From NCBI RefSeq assembly GCF_023716865.1, contig NZ_CP092417.1, forward strand, positions 5,186,001 to 5,250,000: 64,000 nucleotides of DNA. The letters are read 5' to 3'. Numbering within the stretch: the stretch's first letter is position 1; each line of letters begins with the position of its first letter. The position numbers and the translations under genes are program-made. This document shows positions 39,858 through 49,991 of this stretch, piece after piece. Source of the DNA: Endozoicomonas sp. SCSIO W0465 (lineage in GTDB: Bacteria; Pseudomonadota; Gammaproteobacteria; Pseudomonadales; Endozoicomonadaceae). The notes beneath the pieces are model-generated. The model was not told the origin of the DNA and searched no databases. It saw nothing but the letters and a program-made list of their open reading frames with translations.

Positions 39858-40889
39858 TGGAAATAGAAGAACTTCAAAATCTACTCAAAATGGTCAAAGA
39901 AATCCCCTTTGCCGCACCTCCTGAAGCAAATCTTTTCACCGTTGGTGCCCGTGGGCATTTTGAAAACCCCACATCAGATCTGCTGGCTTTTTTTCTCAAC
40001 CCCGCTGGTGCGCATCAGTTAGGTGAGCTTGCGCTAGCTGCGCTGGCCGAATGCATTCCTGAAGAACAACAAGTCAGTGACTTTTTCTTAAAAGGTGAAC
40101 CTTTACGAGAAATTCCAACAGACAAAGGGAATCGGATTGACATCCTGCTAGAGTCTCAAAATTGGGTAATGGTGATAGAAAATAAAATTTTTCACGATCA
40201 GAACAACCCCTTTGATGACTACGAAGACTGCATAAAGCAACGCTACGGTGAAAAAGATACTCGCTTGTTTATAGTACTGTCGCCTTCAGGCCAATCTCCA
40301 AGCGGCTGGACAGGCGTAAGTTACAGTAATCTGCTATCCAAACTCTCCGGCAAGCTAGCCGAAACTTTCATGTCTCAGCCCTTGAACAAATGGGTCATTC
40401 TGCTGAGAGAGTTTATTTTGCACTTGGAGGCGCTAATGAATAATCCTGTAGTTCCAGAGGCTGTAACTGATTTTGTGCTGGAACATCTTGACGACATCCA
40501 TCGTACACAAAATCTCAAAAATCAGGTTATTACTGCCCTGCGTGATGAAAGCCTGAGGTATCTTCAGCCGTATTTTGAGGATAGTGATGTTGTTGCCAAA
40601 ATTGAGGATTGGGAAGGCTTTCCTGCTATCAGCCTTTCTCTTCAAAAATGGGAAGGCTTTGCCCGTGCTGTATTGTTCTTGAATGGCCGCAAGGGGGAGC
40701 AATATCTGTTGCAGTATTACGCTCATAGGTTAAAAAATGACGAGCAGCGCAATATTGCACAAGAACTGCTCAAATCCAACGACTGTATTAAAGTCTGGTT
40801 CGAGCGTTCTAACACTACTGCATGCTTCACATCAACATTACCATCTTACAGAAAAGAAGAAATGTTTAACGCTGTAAAAGGAAAGCTAA

Positions 40890-41998
40890 GGCTAAGTTAC
40901 CGTTAATGGTTGAATCAGCTAAACTCCCATAAAATCTACGTTGTAGGGGAGTGATATGCAATCTGAACTCTTCCAGAATTTTATTGATTCCATTTCAACA
41001 TTAACCAGTGAACAGCGAGACATTCTTAACAACTCGCTCCTTAGTACTCAAATAGAGGTTACCGAGGTAGTAGAAACCACTGACTCTGAACCTGTTTACA
41101 GTGAATCTATACCCAATAACGATAATGCAACACCTGACGTAGAAAAGAGCATACTTGCCCAATTTGCCGAAAACCCCAGGTGCCCCAAATGCAAAAGCCA
41201 TAGCGTTGGTCGCTGGGGCATACGAAATGGCCGACAGCGCTACCACTGCAAGACTTGCGACTCAACGTTTAACGCCTTTAGTGGAACGCCTTTGGCAAGG
41301 CTCAGGCACCCTGAAAAATGGAACAAGTACCTCGCAGGTATGACTCACTCTATGGTCTTGCGACCAGCTGCTGCTGAGAATGCCATTGACTTGAAAACTG
41401 CGTTCCGCTGGCGTCACCGCTTTCTTGAAGTGATTAATAATGATCAAGCAGAAGAGCTTTGTGGCATTACTGAGCTTGATGAAACATTTTTCCGTGAATC
41501 CTTCAAAGGGCAAAGAGAAGGCCTTCCACGGCCAACCCGAAAGCGGGGTAATGATCCCAACAAAGCCCGAAAAGTCCCGGTAATGGTGGCTCGGGACCGT
41601 AATCGAAATACCGTTGACGGTGTATTAGAAAACGAAAGTGCTAATGAATTGTGCAGGCATTTAAATGGCCGCATATCGATACAGGCCACGGTCTGTGCGG
41701 ATGCACACCTCGCTCACGAAAAACTTGCTGACAAGCTTGGATTTGTCTTCAAGGAGCTGGTGACATCAGCAGGTCAACATGTTGTTGAAGGCATCTACCA
41801 CATCCAGACTGTAAATTCTTATCACAGTCATTTAAAACGCTGGATTGGCGGCGTATTCCAAGGGGTTGCAACTCGTTACCTTCCCCATTATCTGGCCTGG
41901 AGGCGAGAACTGACGGCAGCAAAAAAATTAACTGTTGGCCGGTTGATCAGCAGAATTACTGAACATTGGTGCTTCCAACCATTAACGGTAACTTAGCC
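40890..41998 (+). mobile_element. IS1595-family insertion sequence (ISSod11-like)
   Basis: Perfect 23-bp inverted ends (left GGCTAAGTTACCGTTAATGG..., right its inverse). GAAAGCTAA is repeated on both sides (40881-40889 and 41999-42007), an 8-9 bp target duplication. Confidence 0.9.
40956..41996 (+). CDS. IS1595-family transposase
   Basis: 346 residues. An N-terminal zinc ribbon (CPKCKSHSVGRWGIRNGRQ then YHCKTC) precedes the ISXO2-like DDE domain. Catalytic regions are GITELDETFF, TVCADAHLAH and QTVNSYHSHLKRWIGG; the last has the YHSxLK form in place of Glu seen in one branch of the family. The C-terminal GVATRYLPHYLAWRRE is typical. The stop codon lies inside the right inverted repeat. Confidence 0.9.
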   Translation: MQSELFQNFIDSISTLTSEQRDILNNSLLSTQIEVTEVVETTDSEPVYSESIPNNDNATPDVEKSILAQFAENPRCPKCKSHSVGRWGIRNGRQRYHCKTCDSTFNAFSGTPLARLRHPEKWNKYLAGMTHSMVLRPAAAENAIDLKTAFRWRHRFLEVINNDQAEELCGITELDETFFRESFKGQREGLPRPTRKRGNDPNKARKVPVMVARDRNRNTVDGVLENESANELCRHLNGRISIQATVCADAHLAHEKLADKLGFVFKELVTSAGQHVVEGIYHIQTVNSYHSHLKRWIGGVFQGVATRYLPHYLAWRRELTAAKKLTVGRLISRITEHWCFQPLTVT

Positions 41999-42065
41999 GA
42001 AAGCTAATGTTATTAGAGGCCCTTTATCAGAAGCTCTATCGAAATTGAAAATATAACCACACCAT

Positions 42066-42097
42066 CTTCTGAGCTGGAATTTTGAACAGCTCAGAAG
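42066..42097. terminator. Hairpin between convergent genes
   Basis: CTTCTGAGCTG, 10-base loop, CAGCTCAGAAG: a perfect 11-bp stem between the + strand nuclease gene and the - strand HNH gene. There is no strong T tract on either side, so bidirectional termination is plausible but not certain. Confidence 0.55.
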
Positions 42098-42111
42098 AGT
42101 CTTTGGCGTAA

Positions 42112-42570
42112 TCAGCCGTAATGGGCTTTCCTATGGCAATTCGGACACAATGCCATCGCATTTTCCACGGAGTCCTCACCATCATCTGCCAGCCTTTTCT
42201 TATGATGGACTTCCAAATATGGAGTATTATCTTTTCTCCTTATAAAGGGTGCATCTTGACGACAATCTTCACATTTCCCATTGGCTCTTTTTAATACTTC
42301 AGCAATAGCGTCAGGGTTACGTAAATAACTTACAGAAGTCGTTTGAACTTTCTCAGGTCGTTTCGGCGCTACCTTCAAGCGTTCAGCCCTTTTTTCCGGG
42401 TCATCGTTACATGACTTGGCCACCAAAACCGCCAGATCTTCTTCAACCTTTTCGTGGAGAGCAGACCTTTGTAGCTCAATCCAATCGGGAAGTTGTTCCA
42501 CATAACTCCATCCGCCAGCCTGTGTTCTGGGCTTAGAGGCAGTTCCATCAGATAATTTAATTAACTTCTC
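42112..42570 (-). pseudogene. HNH endonuclease, 5' end lost
   Basis: About 152 native residues remain. The C-terminal HNH domain is complete: CEDCRQDAPF, YLEVHHKKRLADDGEDSVENAMALCPNCHRKAH, with the His pair and two Cys pairs that bind zinc. The N-terminal region is cut by the IS66-type left end at 42571, which supplies a false start (MGVLNSY). The rest of the gene was not found beyond the element cluster. It is probably a restriction-type nuclease (McrA-like) and the last recognisable transposon cargo. Confidence 0.85.
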
Positions 42571-42847
42571 GTAACTGTTCAGCACCCCCACATAAATCTG
42601 GAATTTTCTGATTTTTATACCATCCTCTTAAGCACCATTTTTCCACAATATTCGCCAGCATGATTCCAGAACTACCCGCAACTATGTCGGCTGAGATTCT
42701 CTTGAAAGAGAATGCAGAGCTGCGGATGAGAGTTGCCTGTCTGGAAGAGCGATGTCGAGAATTGGAAGAAAAGGTTGGCAAGAACAGTCAAAACAGCAGC
42801 AAGCCGCCATCGTCTGATGGTTATCAAAAACCTTGTAAAAACAGTAA
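42571..42847 (+). mobile_element. IS66-type element fragment, copy D
   Basis: The left 277 bp of the element (terminal repeat through the first ~62 transposase codons). It is truncated at the run of A near 42840 and abuts copy E head to head. Confidence 0.9.
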
Positions 42848-44401
42848 GTAACTATTCAGCACTGAGCAAAGGCATATTACAGTAATTCCGAACAGCTCTA
42901 TGAAGTGATTGATATATGTCCATTCCCTGTTTTCTGGCAGACGACAAATAGCTGCGAATCCGTGCAAACATAGAACCACCGTCTGCACTCCTGAAGCAGC
43001 CTGAGATTTTCTGCTTTAACTTGGCCATTCGAACATCCCGCTCACTGCCATTGTTATCGAAGGGAATGGTAAAATCTGACATGAAGCGCAGTGTCTCAGC
43101 CTTGAACTCAGTGAGTCGTTTGAAGAGATTGTAAGCTTTAGTATTCTTGACTTTCTTGCGCTTAAGCTCCTCTCGTTGCTTCTCCATATAGACGACTTCT
43201 TTCATTAGAGCCCGCTGAAGCAACCGGTCATAAATCTTCTCGATTCGTTCACAGACAACACTTGGCATCTGTAGCATACCTATGGTCTTAAAGCCCTTGC
43301 AGTAATGCCAGGAAAGCCTCAGTAGCTTCATCAATCGCAACGCCAGTTGATTGCTGTCCCTATCAACAACACCCAAAAGCTCCCTCAGGTGATGGGCATT
43401 GCAAAGTACGTGAGTTGCCGCATATGCAAAATAGGATTTCCAATGATCATGAACCAGAACGCCTGCAAATGTTAGCAGTATGCCCATCGTGTCCATGGCC
43501 TCACGACCTCGCTTTTCAGACAAGTAGTAGAGCGTCCATTGTTCATCCCGCATAACGTGTAGCCAGTGCAAAGAGCCCTCGGCCCGCATACCCGTTTCAT
43601 CGGCTCCGGCAACAGACGATTCCCGCAAGGCGTCACGAATAACCTCTTCAGTAGAACCAGATTTTCATAGGTTCTGGCCACAAAATTGGCGACAGTGCCT
43701 GCACTTACACTCATTTTATAGAGAGTATTAAAATACTCTGACACGCGCTTAAAAGGCAGGAAATGGTATTGGTTAAGATAGACGGCCATAGCCTGTGTGG
43801 CTGAGCCATATTGTGCGGCAGCGGTAACACCTTCCGGGAATTCAGCCTGATTCCGACAACCACAAGTGCAGATTTTTACTTCAGCTCTATGGGCCGTTAC
43901 TTCAAATTCACCCGGTCTCCCTGGTTCAAACACCTGTCGTTCAATATATTTGACCGGCTCACTATCAAGAAGAGACGCCTGACATTTATTGCATTCTTTA
44001 ACCGGAAGGTACTCAATATAGTCAGGGATATCGACCTGTTTAAGACAAGTGCCCTGATGCCCTTTCTTTCCACCGGCTTTATTACCAGAAGACTGTCTCA
44101 GACTTTTAGGATTGGGTTTTTCATCCGATGGATCGGTACCTTTATCTGCGGAAAGGTCGTCAGAATGATCTGGAGAATTACTGTTTTTACAAGGTTTTTG
44201 ATAACCATCAGACGATGGCGGCTTGCTGCTGTTTTGACTGTTCTTGCCAACCTTTTCTTCCAATTCTCGACATCGCTCTTCCAGACAGGCAACTCTCATC
44301 CGCAGCTCTGCATTCTCTTTCAAGAGAATCTCAGCCGACATAGTTGCGGGTAGTTCTGGAATCATGCTGGCGAATATTGTGGAAAAATGGTGCTTAAGAG
44401 G
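42848..44401 (-). mobile_element. IS66-type element, copy E (transposase-start end truncated)
   Basis: Begins with GTAACTATTCAGCAC and lacks the last ~54 bp of the opposite end. There it meets the IS50-like element after CTTAAGAGG. No target duplication matches. Confidence 0.9.
42852..44365 (-). pseudogene. IS66 family transposase, one-base deletion
   Basis: Same sequence as the intact 504-residue transposase, but a G is missing at about 43656 (AGAACCAG instead of AGAAGCCAG). The frame shifts after RTYENL and the DDE domain is out of frame with the N-terminus. It is inactive unless this is a sequencing error. Confidence 0.88.
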
Positions 44402-45909
44402 CTGTCTCTTGATCACAAATAGCTACCTTGTTCTATCATTTCTCACTGATAAAACAGGTCATGCTTCCACTTTCTCCTAAACCATGGTCAGAACTAACTT
44501 TTGGATGTGCTGATTTGGGCGATACTCGACGTACAAAACGACTTGTCAAAGTTGCTGCCGAGCTTTCAGCTCATACCGGTAATTCTTTGTCATCTTCATG
44601 CGAAGGTTATACCGCACTGGTAACTGGAGCTTACCGGCTGATTGAGAATGAGGCCGTAAAGCCTGAAGCAATAGCTGAGGCAGGCTTTCAGGCAACTGCC
44701 AAAATAGGCCAAAATAGCGAGACAGTCTCGCCTACTTCTGGCTCTCGAAGATACAACAACCCTGGGTTATAAACATGCTGTCAGATCCGAGCTTGGTGAT
44801 CTTGGAGGTCCTGAAGGCTCTAAAACCAGAGGATTCCACGTCCACTCTGTCTTCTTGGTTGATGCGGATACAGAGCGAAGCATTGGGCTTATTGATCAAG
44901 AACGATGGGTTAGAGAGGACGTTCAGCGGGGGAAAAAGAACCAACGTCGTCAGCTACCTTACGAGGGAAAGGAAAGCTTTAAGTGGCAAAGAGCCTCTGA
45001 AAACACAGAACAAAGGATGGGGGGTAAAATGCCTGACATCATCAGTGTTTGCGACCGGGAGGCGGATATATACGAATATATGCACTACAAACTGGATAAC
45101 CGACAGCGGTTTGTTGTAAGAGCTACACAAAACAGAATCCTGGTGGATGGCGAACTCTTATTATTTGATTCCTTAGCTCAGACTGAAGTGTTGGGGAAAT
45201 ATACGATAGTGGTTCCTCAAAAAGGAGGTAGAAAGAAGCGAAAGGCAACGCTGCAGGTCAAAAGAAAGAAGATGACAATACAGGCGCCGCAAAGGCCAGG
45301 CGGCAGGCCGGAACCGGTAACTATGAATATTGTGTCGGCTGAAGAGATTGGCAATGACTCCGAAGACCGTTTGCACTGGGTACTATTGACAACTGAAGAT
45401 ATTGAAACATTCGAAGACTGTCGCTCTATCATTCGATTTTACGAGCTCCGATGGCGAATAGAAGAGTTCCATAAGGCTTGGAAATCGGGAGCAGGAGTAG
45501 AAAGGCTTCGTCTGCAATCTCCGGATAACATTGAACGACTTGCGGTCATATTAATGTTTGTCGCTGTCAGACTAATGCAAATCCGTGAAGCATTAATGTT
45601 ACCGAATGACAGGCAGCACAAAGACAGAAAGCTTTGGAGTGAAAAAACACTCGCGAATGAGGTGGTCAGTGATGATGAATGGCAGGTTCTCTGGCTAACC
45701 TATGAAAAAAAAGCGTTGCCCGATAAGCCGCCAACAGTCACTTGGCTGCTTCAAACGATTGCTCGGCTTGGTGGTTGGGGTGATTCAAAGCATACAGGGC
45801 AGCCCGGCTGGTTAGTGGTATGGGAAGGCTGGGCGAAATTGCAGGATCGGGTAAAAACCTGGCAGATAGCCCGGCAGTTCAGCGCTGGAGAGATGTGATC
45901 AAGAGTCAG
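44402..45909 (+). mobile_element. IS4-family IS50/Tn5-like insertion sequence
   Basis: Ends CTGTCTCTTGATCACA and (inverted) CTGACTCTTGATCACA, close to the CTGACTCTTATACACA ends of Tn5. The two flanks belong to different elements (IS66-type on the left, group II intron on the right). No 9-bp target duplication is present, which points to recombination or deletion at this element. Confidence 0.85.
44461..45898 (+). pseudogene. Tn5/IS50-like transposase, frameshifted
   Basis: The N-terminus (WSELTFGCADLGDTRRTKRLVKVAAELS, EGYTALVTGAYRLIEN) matches Tn5-type transposase. A shift near 44720-44735 ends this frame. The continuation reads LALEDTTTLGYKHAVRSELG, with the first catalytic Asp. It runs through VCDREADIYEYMHYKL (second Asp) and WRIEEFHKAWKSGAGVERLR (the YREK-type region with the catalytic Glu). 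All three catalytic acids are encoded, so only the shift inactivates it. Confidence 0.88.
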
Positions 45910-46215
45910 ATCAAAGACAGGGGTCAGCACCTGCACAATGGCCTGCTGTATGACCCTATCCATCACGGTAGGGATTCCCAGCAAACGCTCACCGCCGTCC
46001 GGCTTTTCTATAACATGTCGGCGCACGGATGATGGCTGGTAGGTTCCGTCCAATAAGGCTTGACGCACTGAAGGCCAATGCTGTTTGGCAAAGTCTGGAT
46101 AAGCTTCAATAGTGACTCCATCAATACCCGGAGCACCCTTGTTGCTTTTGACCTGTTTCCATGCACTTGCCAGATTAGCCGGTTCAAGTACGCAATTTAG
46201 TAGATCATGGTTCAA
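45910..46215 (-). pseudogene. Reverse transcriptase fragment
   Basis: The first 102 residues of the intron protein, with one difference from the full copies (PSSVRRHV instead of PSPVRRHV). It ends before the catalytic YCDD, so it is inactive. Confidence 0.9.
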
Positions 46216-46814
46216 AGCTGGTTAAAGATTCTGTCGCCAAGTACGGTGAGTCGCCGGACGGCTGCATCGCCTTGAGGGAATCAGTCTCCTCTTTGTCGTC
46301 GATGTTCGGCCCTTCGCTAACGACTTCCCATCCGTTAATGGCTTCTGTCGTACAGCTACTATGGCCTCTGCTGACTTCTGTCCAATCACCACGCGGAGTT
46401 ACCTCTGCTGGCGCTATTGGTTGCCATCGGGTTTGCTCGAACAGGATGATGAGACCTGTTCGCCGAGCCTGTTGTAACCAGTGGCTGAGAACTGGGAATT
46501 ACCAATCGCATGTTGAACAGATCTCCCCGGATAAGGACATGAACTTTCAGTGCACAACCGCCGCATTTACCGTGTCTCACGAACCATAGGGCTTTGTGAT
46601 CCTTGGCTCACTCGCCCAGAGACTCAGCCTTATATGCGATTTCTGTACGTCGGCTCGCACCTTTGCACTCAGACTGCCTCCGCACAGCCCCTCGCGGGAC
46701 TGCACTTGCCTTAAGCTAGTGGTTGTCATCAGCAGGCGTCTTTACCGCCAGTCAGATGTAGGTTCTCCCACAGGGGACTTTCACCCCATCAGTTCATGCC
46801 CATGCCGGGCGTAC
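45910..46814 (-). mobile_element. Group II intron fragment, copy 4 (3' part lost)
   Basis: Contains the 5' ribozyme part and the first ~100 codons of the reverse transcriptase, and is then cut by the IS50-like element. The 5' exon (LysR gene, sense orientation) ends CCTTCTTG. Confidence 0.92.
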
Positions 46815-47432
46815 CAAGAAGGTCTGCTTTGAATAAGCAAGATAGGGCAGGGGCTGTTGATCGGTAAGGCTGTCAAGCAGTTGCGGGGCGATGACCGGGA
46901 TAATACGGGTAGTGGCAACAAGCATGCGCTCTACCTTATCCTCCAGCAGAAATGAGGGGCGCATACCCTGGGTGTCATAGACAAAAATAATGTCACAGGC
47001 GTTGTCCAGCAATGCCTGGAAGTGGTTGTCGATCCCCTGTATTGAGGGGGTGAGTGAAAAGTTAAGCCCTTCCAGTCTCTTTCCTGCCTTGCTGAACAGT
47101 TCAGGTAGAAGGTTTAATGCAAAAGAGTGAAGGCAAACGATCCGAACGGTGTTATCAGTCCGCAGGGATGCCTGGGAAAAATCATCAGCGGTTTCCCGGA
47201 TGAGCTGAAGCATTTTTTCCACATAGGGCACAAATTTTTTGCCATCTTCTGTCAATTTTATTGGGTAGGAAGTTCGGTCAAATAACGGTACCCCTACCCA
47301 GAACTCCAGGGCCTGTATACGTCGACTGAAAGCCGATTGGGTGACATGCCTTGCAGCGGCTGCCGCTGAGAAGTTACCGAGATCCTTAAGGCTTATGAAA
47401 TCATCAAGCCATTTAAATTCCAGAGAAGACAT
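46815..47432 (-). pseudogene. LysR-family regulator, C-terminus lost
   Basis: 206 native residues remain of a usual ~300. The N-terminal winged helix is intact (FISLKDLGNFSAAAAARHVTQSAFSRRIQALEFWVGVPLFDRTS). The effector-binding domain stops at LAYSKQTFL, where a group II intron entered in the sense orientation. The downstream exon is gone because the intron's 3' part was deleted. It is divergent from iadA, so it probably regulated the iadA-dcuC unit. Confidence 0.88.
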
Positions 47433-47446
47433 TCGACCCGTTACGC

Positions 47447-47485
47447 CTATCAGTTACCGCTATCAGTTACCGCTATCAGTTACTG
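47447..47485. repeat. Three 13-bp tandem repeats upstream of the LysR gene
   Basis: Units CTATCAGTTACCG, CTATCAGTTACCG and CTATCAGTTACTG, 14 bp from the LysR start codon in the iadA-lysR divergent region. It could be an operator array or simple slippage. Confidence 0.75.
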
Positions 47486-47651
47486 CTATGTTTCCAATGA
47501 ATAACATTATTCATAATTAGCAATGGAAAACAAAATACTTTTATTCTAGCACTGGGTATGCTCAATCCCGTTATTTATTTGACCTTTAATTTCCCTCTCT
47601 ACTTTTGCATAACAATCGTGGTGCCGGCACTTTATTAAGCTGAGAAACGTT

Positions 47652-48787
47652 ATGTTTACCATTCTTAAAAATACCAATTTATACAAGCCAGAATATGTCG
47701 GTAAGGCAGATATTCTGCTTGGTCAGGGAAAAATTCTGGCAATTGAAACGGGATTGAATGTCAGCGGCCTGAATGATGTAAGCGTCATTGACTGCCATGG
47801 GAAAACGGTAACTCCCGGCCTTATTGATCAGCATTTACATCTTACCGGTGGCGGTGGTGAGGCAGGCTTCAACAGTCGTACACCTCAGGTAACGCTTTCC
47901 AGCCTGATCAAGGCTGGCACGACAACGGCTATTGGTGTTCTGGGCACGGATGGCATTTCACGCTCACCCAAAGATCTGTACGCCAAGGCTGCTGCATTGA
48001 CTGCCGAGGGCATCACTGCCTACATGCATACCGGCTCTTACGAGGTGCCAACCCGTACAATTACCGGTTCCATCCGTGATGACCTGACGTTTATTCCGGC
48101 CATTCTCGGCGTCAAGATAGCCCTGGCTGACCATCGAAGCTCGTTTCCAACGACTCAGGAACTGGCAAGAATTGTGTCGGATATTCGTATTGCCAGCCTG
48201 CTGGCCGGTAAAAAAGGTGTGCTTCATATCCATATGGGTGGATTACCACGGCCTTTTGACCAGGTTGATGAGTTGCTGGCCATGGGAATACCGGTCCAGC
48301 ACATCTCACCCACTCACGTTGCCCGTACAGAGCCGCTTTTTGCCGATGCGATCAGGTTTGCTCACAAAGGCGGATTTATCGATATTACCTCCGGCGGCAG
48401 TCGTTTTATGCCACCGGAACAAGTGGTCAAACTGGCCCTGGAATCTGATGTGCCGGCTTCCCGAATCACCATCAGTTCAGACGGTAATGGCAGTATCCCG
48501 AAGTTCAATGATCGGGGAGAAACCATTGGACTGAGCGCAGCTTCAGTGGACAGCAATCTGCTTTTATTGCCGTTGATCATTGATCAGGGCATCTGCCCGG
48601 AACAGGCGATAGCCATGATGACAGCCAATGTGGCCAGCTCACTGGGATCAACAAAGGACGAATTGAGGTGGGTCAGGATGCCGATATCTGTGTATTTAAT
48701 GATGATTTTACGCTGAATGGCGTGATCGCCGGTGGGAAGTCATTAATGCAGAACCATGAACTGCTGATCGCGGGCAATTTCGAGTAA
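47652..48787 (+). pseudogene. iadA: Isoaspartyl dipeptidase, single frameshift near the end
   Basis: IadA hydrolyses beta-aspartyl dipeptides released from damaged proteins. Amidohydrolase metal motifs are in place: DQHLHLTGGGGEAG, the carboxylated-lysine region GVKIALADHRSS, LHIHMGG, ISPTHVAR and the catalytic SSDGNGS. The frame runs to 48716 with a shifted tail. One missing A near 48655 (CAACAAAGG) explains it. In the corrected frame the end reads KGRIEVGQDADICVFNDDF and stops at 48787, about 378 codons. It precedes the dcuC-like gene by 9 bp and is divergent from the LysR gene. Confidence 0.88.
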
Positions 48788-48796
48788 GGAATGGAC

Positions 48797-49898
48797 ATGA
48801 GTTTAATTATTGCAGTGATCGGATTGCTGTTTGCTGGTCGTCTGATTCTTAAGAACTACAACCCCCAAGGGGTCCTGTTTTTAACCGGCATCGCCATGAT
48901 GGCCATCGCCATGGTGACCAGCCACCCCACCTTTGTCAGTCCGTCAACGGGTTGGGTGGGCTTTGACGTTTTTGAATACATCAGCAAAACATTTGCCAAT
49001 CGCGCTGGCGGGCTTGGCCTGCAGATTATGCTGATTGGTGGCTTTGCAGTTTTAATGTCCGCCATTGGTGCCAGCCAGGTCATGGTCCGGATCACGGCCA
49101 GGCCCCTGATGCAACTTAATTCACCCTATGTGATGCTGACCATGGCCTTTATACTGGGACAGGCACTGTCATTGTTTATTTCCAGTGCCACTGTTTCTGA
49201 TGCTGACCTTCAGCAAAATGGGGGTAGGCACCATCCGGGTAGGTCTGCCAACGGCTATCCTGGTCAGCGCATTTATCAGTCTGACTTTTGAGTATCTTCG
49301 ACATCGTGATATCAGGATTGTGTTCAGCAAACTGCAGGACCTATTCGACAATATGGGCAAGGTGTTTGCCACGGTAGTTACCCTCATTATTGCCGGTGAA
49401 ACCTTTGCCATGGGCCTCAAGTCGATTGGTGCTGTTGATGCTCTGTTGCATGCTGGCAGTCAGGCAGGATTCTCGGCCAGTATTATTGTGCTGTTTATGG
49501 CCATTCTGACATTCACCATCTCAGCCCTGATGGGGTCCGGGAATGCGGCTTTCTTCTCTTTCGCTCCCATGGTTCCCGATATTGCCCATAGGATCGGGGC
49601 GAATGTTGCCGAGATGATGCTGCCTATCCAGCTCTCTGCCGGGATGGGGCGCACAATCTCACCCATTGCCGGCGTTATTATTGCCGTAGCGGGTATTGCC
49701 GGTCTGTCGCCTTTTGATATCGTGCGCAGAACCCTGATTCCGATGATCAGCGGCTGGTTGCTGATGTTGGTTATTACCTTCACCGCCAGTGGTCAGCTTA
49801 TGGAAGTTCTACCGTTCCTGGTGGTAGTGTGCACATTGGTTGCCGTCGTTATGATAGTCAGGCGCAAAAAGACTGTTCAACTCAGCACGGCGGGATGA
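48797..49898 (+). pseudogene. DcuC-family C4-dicarboxylate transporter, frameshifted
   Basis: A multi-spanning inner membrane protein. Helices begin LIIAVIGLLFAGRLIL and VLFLTGIAMMAIAM. The first frame reads to ALSLFISSAT and then goes out of phase near 49185-49200. The second frame continues LFLMLTFSKMGVGTIRVGLP to the end, with TISALMGSGNAAFFSF and LSAGMGRTISPIAGVII typical of the family. AAGGA lies 6 bp before ATG 48797. Coupled to iadA, it may import or exchange aspartate, dipeptide products or dicarboxylates. It is inactive unless the shift is a sequencing error. Confidence 0.8.
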
Positions 49899-49991
49899 AT
49901 TGCGCAACAGACCAGACACGGAAATTGCGGTAGCGGAATACGCTCCATTCCATCTGCCTCAGGGCAATCCGGCCAGCGCCATAGACTTGAC

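Larger units (their letters stand above)
39857..42048 (+). pseudogene. PD-(D/E)XK nuclease family protein, 3' end cut by an IS1595-type element
   Basis: Coding pieces are 39857-40889 and 42008-42048. As it stands the frame runs to 40906 (349 aa), the last residues coming from the inserted element. The native tail would be LMLLEALYQKLYRN. The family core is ENPTSDLLAFFLNP followed by NRIDILLESQNWVMVIENKI, giving the D...E-x-K catalytic pattern. This resembles PF14281-type PD-(D/E)XK proteins often found beside restriction genes. It is the last gene of the hsdM-hsdS-SIR2-herA run and could be its DNA-cutting part. Loss of only a short C-terminal tail may leave it functional. Confidence 0.78.
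15348..42570 (+). mobile_element. Tn7-like transposon downstream of sodB (far end missing)
   Basis: The element begins TGTCCGATAG, 12 bp after the sodB stop. The tnsA-proximal end therefore faces the target gene, exactly as Tn7 sits beside glmS. It carries end repeats, tnsA, tnsB, tnsC, tnsD and a tnsE-like gene in Tn7 order, then a defence-type cargo. No Cas proteins were found. I could not find a matching second end (inverse of TGTCCGATAG with the repeats) in the window. The 3' boundary given is only the last base of likely cargo before a pile of insertion elements. The core genes are interrupted by six other elements in total, so the transposon is probably immobile. Confidence 0.85.

Noticed and set aside
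15348..42570. CRISPR-associated transposon
   Set aside because: tnsABC and tniQ are present but no Cas12k, Cascade genes or CRISPR array was seen. The TniQ is full TnsD length.
42571..42591. Apparent start codon of the HNH gene
   Set aside because: These codons come from the IS66 terminal repeat, so the native N-terminus is missing.
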